Assembly: GCF_049445795.1 (NCBI RefSeq) | Contig: NZ_JBMSDT010000010.1 | Span: 247,060 to 311,059 of the forward strand | DNA from: Larkinella sp049445795 | Lineage (GTDB): Bacteria > Bacteroidota > Bacteroidia > Cytophagales > Spirosomataceae | Direction: 5' to 3' | Length of the DNA: 64,000 bases | Shown here: positions 61,538 to 64,000 of the stretch, piece by piece | How the letters are laid out: each line of letters begins with the position of its first letter | Position numbering within the stretch: position 1 is the stretch's first letter | The notes under the pieces: model-generated | Database searches by the model: none | What the model was told of the DNA's origin: nothing | Seen by the model: the letters and a program-made list of their open reading frames with translations, nothing else | Made by a program: the position numbers and the translations under genes

Positions 61538-63004
61538 TTATCTGTGGATGAGTTTTCGCAAAACCGCCACACTTTGTTCGAGTTCGGACTCCGTGCTGGA
61601 CGCAAACCCTAATCGCGTACTGTTCAACACTTTGCCAGGCGGATTGTGCGCTTGTCCATCGGCAAACGAAAGCCCCTCCGCCCGCGCTTTCTGGCTCAGC
61701 TTCACCAGATCGAGTGCTGGATCAAACCGGGCCCAGACTGCCAAACCCCCGTCCGGTTTTTCAAATTGAACCGTATCGGCCAGTTGTTGATCCAACAACG
61801 AACAGAAATTTTCACAACGGGCCGCATAGACCTGATGGGCTTTTTTCAAATGCCGTCGCATATCGCCGGTCCGAAACAGTTGCCCGACGGCAAACTCCAG
61901 CATAGTATCACCCTGCCGGTCGATGATCCGGCGCAGTCGGGCCAGTTCATTGATGACCGTTTCGGGGGCCACGACGTAGCCAATCCGGAAAGCCGGAGCC
62001 ACCGACTTCGACAACGATCCCACATAAACCACCATCCCATTCGTGTCAGCGCTCGCCAGCGGCAGGATCGGTCGCCGGAGGTAATGAAACTCGTAGTCGT
62101 AATCATCTTCCAGAATGGCAAAACCGTATTGCGCACTCAATTGCAAAAGCCGAAGCCGACGGTCGGGCGGCATCGTCACCGTCGTGGGGTAATGATGGTG
62201 GGGCGTTACATATACCAACCGAACCGGCTGGCGCTCGCAAAGAGTCGCCAATGCTTCCACGTCAATCCCATGCTGATCGACGGGAACCGTCTGCAGGTTC
62301 GCGCCCGCTTGCTGAAAATTCATGTTCGCACCAAACCAGTTGGTTTCACCTACCACCGCCGTCTGACCCGGTGCAAGCAGCAACACGCTTGCCAGGTGAA
62401 TGCCCATGATGCTGCCCCGCACGATGAGAATGTTTTCCGGTGTGGTTCGCAAAGCACGAGTTTCGTTCAGGAAAGCCGCCAACTCCTCCCTTAGCAGGCG
62501 GTTTCCCTTCGGGTCGCCGTAGCCAAAATGCTGCTGCGGATTTCCCCAGCGGAAATAACTCCGGTACGCCCGGGCCAACTCCTCCATAGGAGCCATCCGG
62601 ATGTCCGGGAAGCCATCGTCCAGCCGCAGACCGTCGTGCATCGTCAGCACCGGACGCCTGAGGTGCGGTTTTGGGGTAAACTGAAAACCGGGTTCTTTTC
62701 GGCTCTCCTGCGGCCTGGTTAACCCATAGGTCTGTGGCACCACCACCGGAAGTTGCCGGGCCACAAACGTACCGCTCCCCGGCCGGGATTCGAGCCAACC
62801 CTCGGCCAGCAATTCGTCGTAAGCCGCAATGACGGTTTTGCGGTGAATCTGAAGTAGCTCTGCCAATTGACGTGTCCCCGGAAGTCTCTGGTTTACAGGT
62901 AGAATACTCGATGAGATGAGTTGCCGGAGTTGCCCGGCCAGTTGCAGATAAACCGACGCTTCGGCGGCTCGATCCAGTTGAATCAGTGATTTGAAAGGCA
63001 ACAT
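61538..63004 (-). CDS. MocR-type GntR/aminotransferase transcriptional regulator
   Basis: A 488-aa PLP-binding regulator: an N-terminal GntR winged helix (YLQLAGQLRQLISS..LPGTRQLAELLQIHRKTVIAAYDEL), then a fold-type I aminotransferase domain with ILEDDYDYEFHY, SLSKSVAPAFRIGYVV (PLP-lysine in SLSK). MocR proteins often regulate vitamin B6 or amino-acid genes. It is divergent from a pyridoxamine-phosphate-oxidase-like gene, a possible target in the shared 254-nt gap. Confidence 0.93.
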   Translation of the reverse strand: MLPFKSLIQLDRAAEASVYLQLAGQLRQLISSSILPVNQRLPGTRQLAELLQIHRKTVIAAYDELLAEGWLESRPGSGTFVARQLPVVVPQTYGLTRPQESRKEPGFQFTPKPHLRRPVLTMHDGLRLDDGFPDIRMAPMEELARAYRSYFRWGNPQQHFGYGDPKGNRLLREELAAFLNETRALRTTPENILIVRGSIMGIHLASVLLLAPGQTAVVGETNWFGANMNFQQAGANLQTVPVDQHGIDVEALATLCERQPVRLVYVTPHHHYPTTVTMPPDRRLRLLQLSAQYGFAILEDDYDYEFHYLRRPILPLASADTNGMVVYVGSLSKSVAPAFRIGYVVAPETVINELARLRRIIDRQGDTMLEFAVGQLFRTGDMRRHLKKAHQVYAARCENFCSLLDQQLADTVQFEKPDGGLAVWARFDPALDLVKLSQKARAEGLSFADGQAHNPPGKVLNSTRLGFASSTESELEQSVAVLRKLIHR

Positions 63005-63150
63005 ACCGGACTACCCGTTTTTCACAAACTGGATGATTTGTATAGTCCGGTAAAGATGCAACTTTGAAGCATCAAGTGCAACAGAAATTTGTTTCCGGCA
63101 AACGGTTTTCTACTAGTCGATCACGAACAGAACAACAAATACGACTTCTG

Positions 63151-63177
63151 TTGTCGCTCGCGACATGCGAGCGACAA
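63151..63177. repeat. GTCGC palindrome
   Basis: TTGTCGCTCGC-GACAT-GCGAGCGACAA, an 11-bp perfect stem. The GTCGC core matches the REP words around the RAYT gene. Near-repeat words (GAATAACGAACACCGAATATTGAATAGC) follow until about 63232, typical low-complexity gap sequence of this genome. Confidence 0.6.
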
Positions 63178-63258
63178 CGAGAGAATCAAATAATGAATAA
63201 CGAACACCGAATATTGAATAGCGAAAACCATACGCTGAAAATCACAAAACAACCTGCC

Positions 63259-64000
63259 ATGCAAACCGCCCGAACCACGCCCAGCCGCTCGGCCAAACGC
63301 GCCCACTATGATCCGGAACTCATTTATCCCATTCTGGACGAAGCTCTTTTCTGCACGGTCAGCTACGCGATCGACGGCCAGCCCTGGTCGTTGCCCACGG
63401 CCTTCGCCCGCGATGGCGACCGGCTGCTGATCCACGGTTCGGTAGGCAGTCACTTCATCCGGGAAGTGGAAAAAGGCATCCCGGTTTGCATTTCCGTGAC
63501 GCTGATTGATGGTTTGGTACTGGCCAAATCCGGTTTTAGCCACTCCGTCAATTACCGTTCCGTGATTATTTTTTCGACCGCCGAAAAAGTGGAAGCGTAC
63601 GACGATAAGGTAACGGCCCTGGCCTTGATCACCAACCAGCTTGTGCCGAACCGCTGGTTCGACTTGCGGCCGGAAACCGCCAGTGAAATCCGCAAAACGA
63701 CGGTTCTGGCCTTTTCACTGGATGAAGCCTCGGCCAAAATCCGAACCGGCGGCCCTAACGATGAACCGGAAGACCGCCATCTGCCCATCTGGTCGGGCGT
63801 CATACCGCTGAAAACCGTCCGCGAAACCCCAATTCCGGATGAATCGAGCCAATCACTGCCTTTGCCGGATTACCTCCGTACCCACGGACCGCCGGTTTGT
63901 CGAGGAACCAGTGGATTTCGCCTTCGGCTTTCCGCAGGAGTTGGGCCGGGTGATTTTCAATGTCTTCCGGGCCATTCAGCACGGCTTCGACCGCTTCGGC
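63259..64000 (+). CDS. pyridoxamine 5'-phosphate oxidase-related FMN-binding protein (3' end beyond or at window edge)
   Basis: From ATG 63259 the frame reads YDPELIYPILDEALFCTVSYAIDGQPWSLPTAF, IHGSVGSHFIREVEKGIPVCISVTL and LPIWSGVIPLKTV, the split-barrel flavin-binding fold of the family, and it ends in the usual LPDYL near residue 206. No in-frame stop follows before the window edge, and the extra tail has codon bias unlike the body. An antisense open frame overlaps it. Either the true stop lies past 64000 or a frameshift exists near 63860. Its probable regulator is the divergent MocR gene. Confidence 0.82.
   Translation, partial: MQTARTTPSRSAKRAHYDPELIYPILDEALFCTVSYAIDGQPWSLPTAFARDGDRLLIHGSVGSHFIREVEKGIPVCISVTLIDGLVLAKSGFSHSVNYRSVIIFSTAEKVEAYDDKVTALALITNQLVPNRWFDLRPETASEIRKTTVLAFSLDEASAKIRTGGPNDEPEDRHLPIWSGVIPLKTVRETPIPDESSQSLPLPDYLRTHGPPVCRGTSGFRLRLSAGVGPGDFQCLPGHSARLRPLR
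63800..64000 (-). CDS. hypothetical protein, 3' end (5' truncated by window edge)
   Basis: An open minus-strand frame from the window edge down to TGA at 63800-63802, giving about 66 residues such as AVLNGPEDIENHPAQLL and EGEIHWFLDKPA. First codon positions are G-rich and the composition is normal for a soluble protein, which favours coding over antisense chance. It overlaps the tail of the flavin-binding gene. No family was recognised. Confidence 0.4.
   Translation of the reverse strand, partial: AEAVEAVLNGPEDIENHPAQLLRKAEGEIHWFLDKPAVRGYGGNPAKAVIGSIHPELGFRGRFSAV

Noticed and set aside
63839..64000. Plus-strand ATG-started frame at the right edge
   Set aside because: Its high third-position GC mirrors the first codon position of the better-looking minus-strand frame, so it is more likely a shadow.

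Overview
The window looks like chromosome from a member of the Bacteroidota, most likely order Cytophagales (Spirosoma/Larkinella-like). This rests on several signs. Some promoters fit the Bacteroidetes TTTG-N19-TAnnTTTG form. Shine-Dalgarno sequences are mostly absent. Characteristic families are present: DUF4369/TlpA thiol proteins, LytTR-only regulators, PorT-like beta-barrels, proteins resembling type IX secretion C-terminal domains, ECF41 sigma and SDR paralogues. Base composition is moderately GC-rich by eye, and the words AAAACCGG/CCGGTTTT recur throughout. No rRNA, tRNA, CRISPR array or prophage was seen. Genus assignment is inference.

Layout. 1-10 kb: the 3' end of a LytS-type kinase, a DEAD-box helicase, a serine hydrolase/DinB/VOC run, an OYE-family reductase, a large exported glycosidase-like protein and an M48 lipoprotein protease. 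10-20 kb: a TlpA-like oxidoreductase, an IS982-type transposase remnant, a macro-domain protein, an FAD oxidoreductase, a phosphate module (phosphodiesterase-alkaline phosphatase fusion plus Na/Pi cotransporter) and a hybrid histidine kinase with three PAS domains. 20-28 kb: a small secreted beta-sandwich protein, a LeuA-family synthase, an SDR with a C-terminal membrane segment, a REP-associated transposase with its palindromic arms, a VapBC-type toxin-antitoxin pair bracketed by a duplicated clpB 3' end, and clpB. 28-38 kb: a TPR histidine kinase, a lipoprotein, a second SDR operon with a multi-span membrane protein, a DUF937-like/OmpA protein, pheS and two lone LytTR regulators. 37-48 kb: paired beta-barrels, radA, tryptophan 2,3-dioxygenase, an exported TIM-barrel protein, a second small beta-sandwich protein, pgeF-like, birA, rsfS and ftsH. 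48-64 kb: an M14 peptidase, a BudA-like protein, a Dabb protein, a DEFD-box helicase, a serine hydrolase, an SDR/methyltransferase/SnoaL/epimerase/hydrolase run led by an ECF41 sigma factor, a cupin, and a MocR regulator divergent from a flavin-reductase-like gene.

How the genes relate. Most of the window is ordinary housekeeping and stress physiology. The most notable structure is regulatory. The two unlinked paralogues at 20.1 and 42.5 kb share a 17-nt box (15/17 identical) placed exactly 27 nt upstream of an identical TACCTTTG element. This suggests a small regulon of secreted CTD-like proteins. The clearest sign of gene gain is the toxin-antitoxin cassette next to clpB, where the incoming piece left a decayed second copy of the clpB tail and its terminator. 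Several hairpin repeat families lie in gene gaps. One is next to a RAYT gene and has 30-bp perfect arms.
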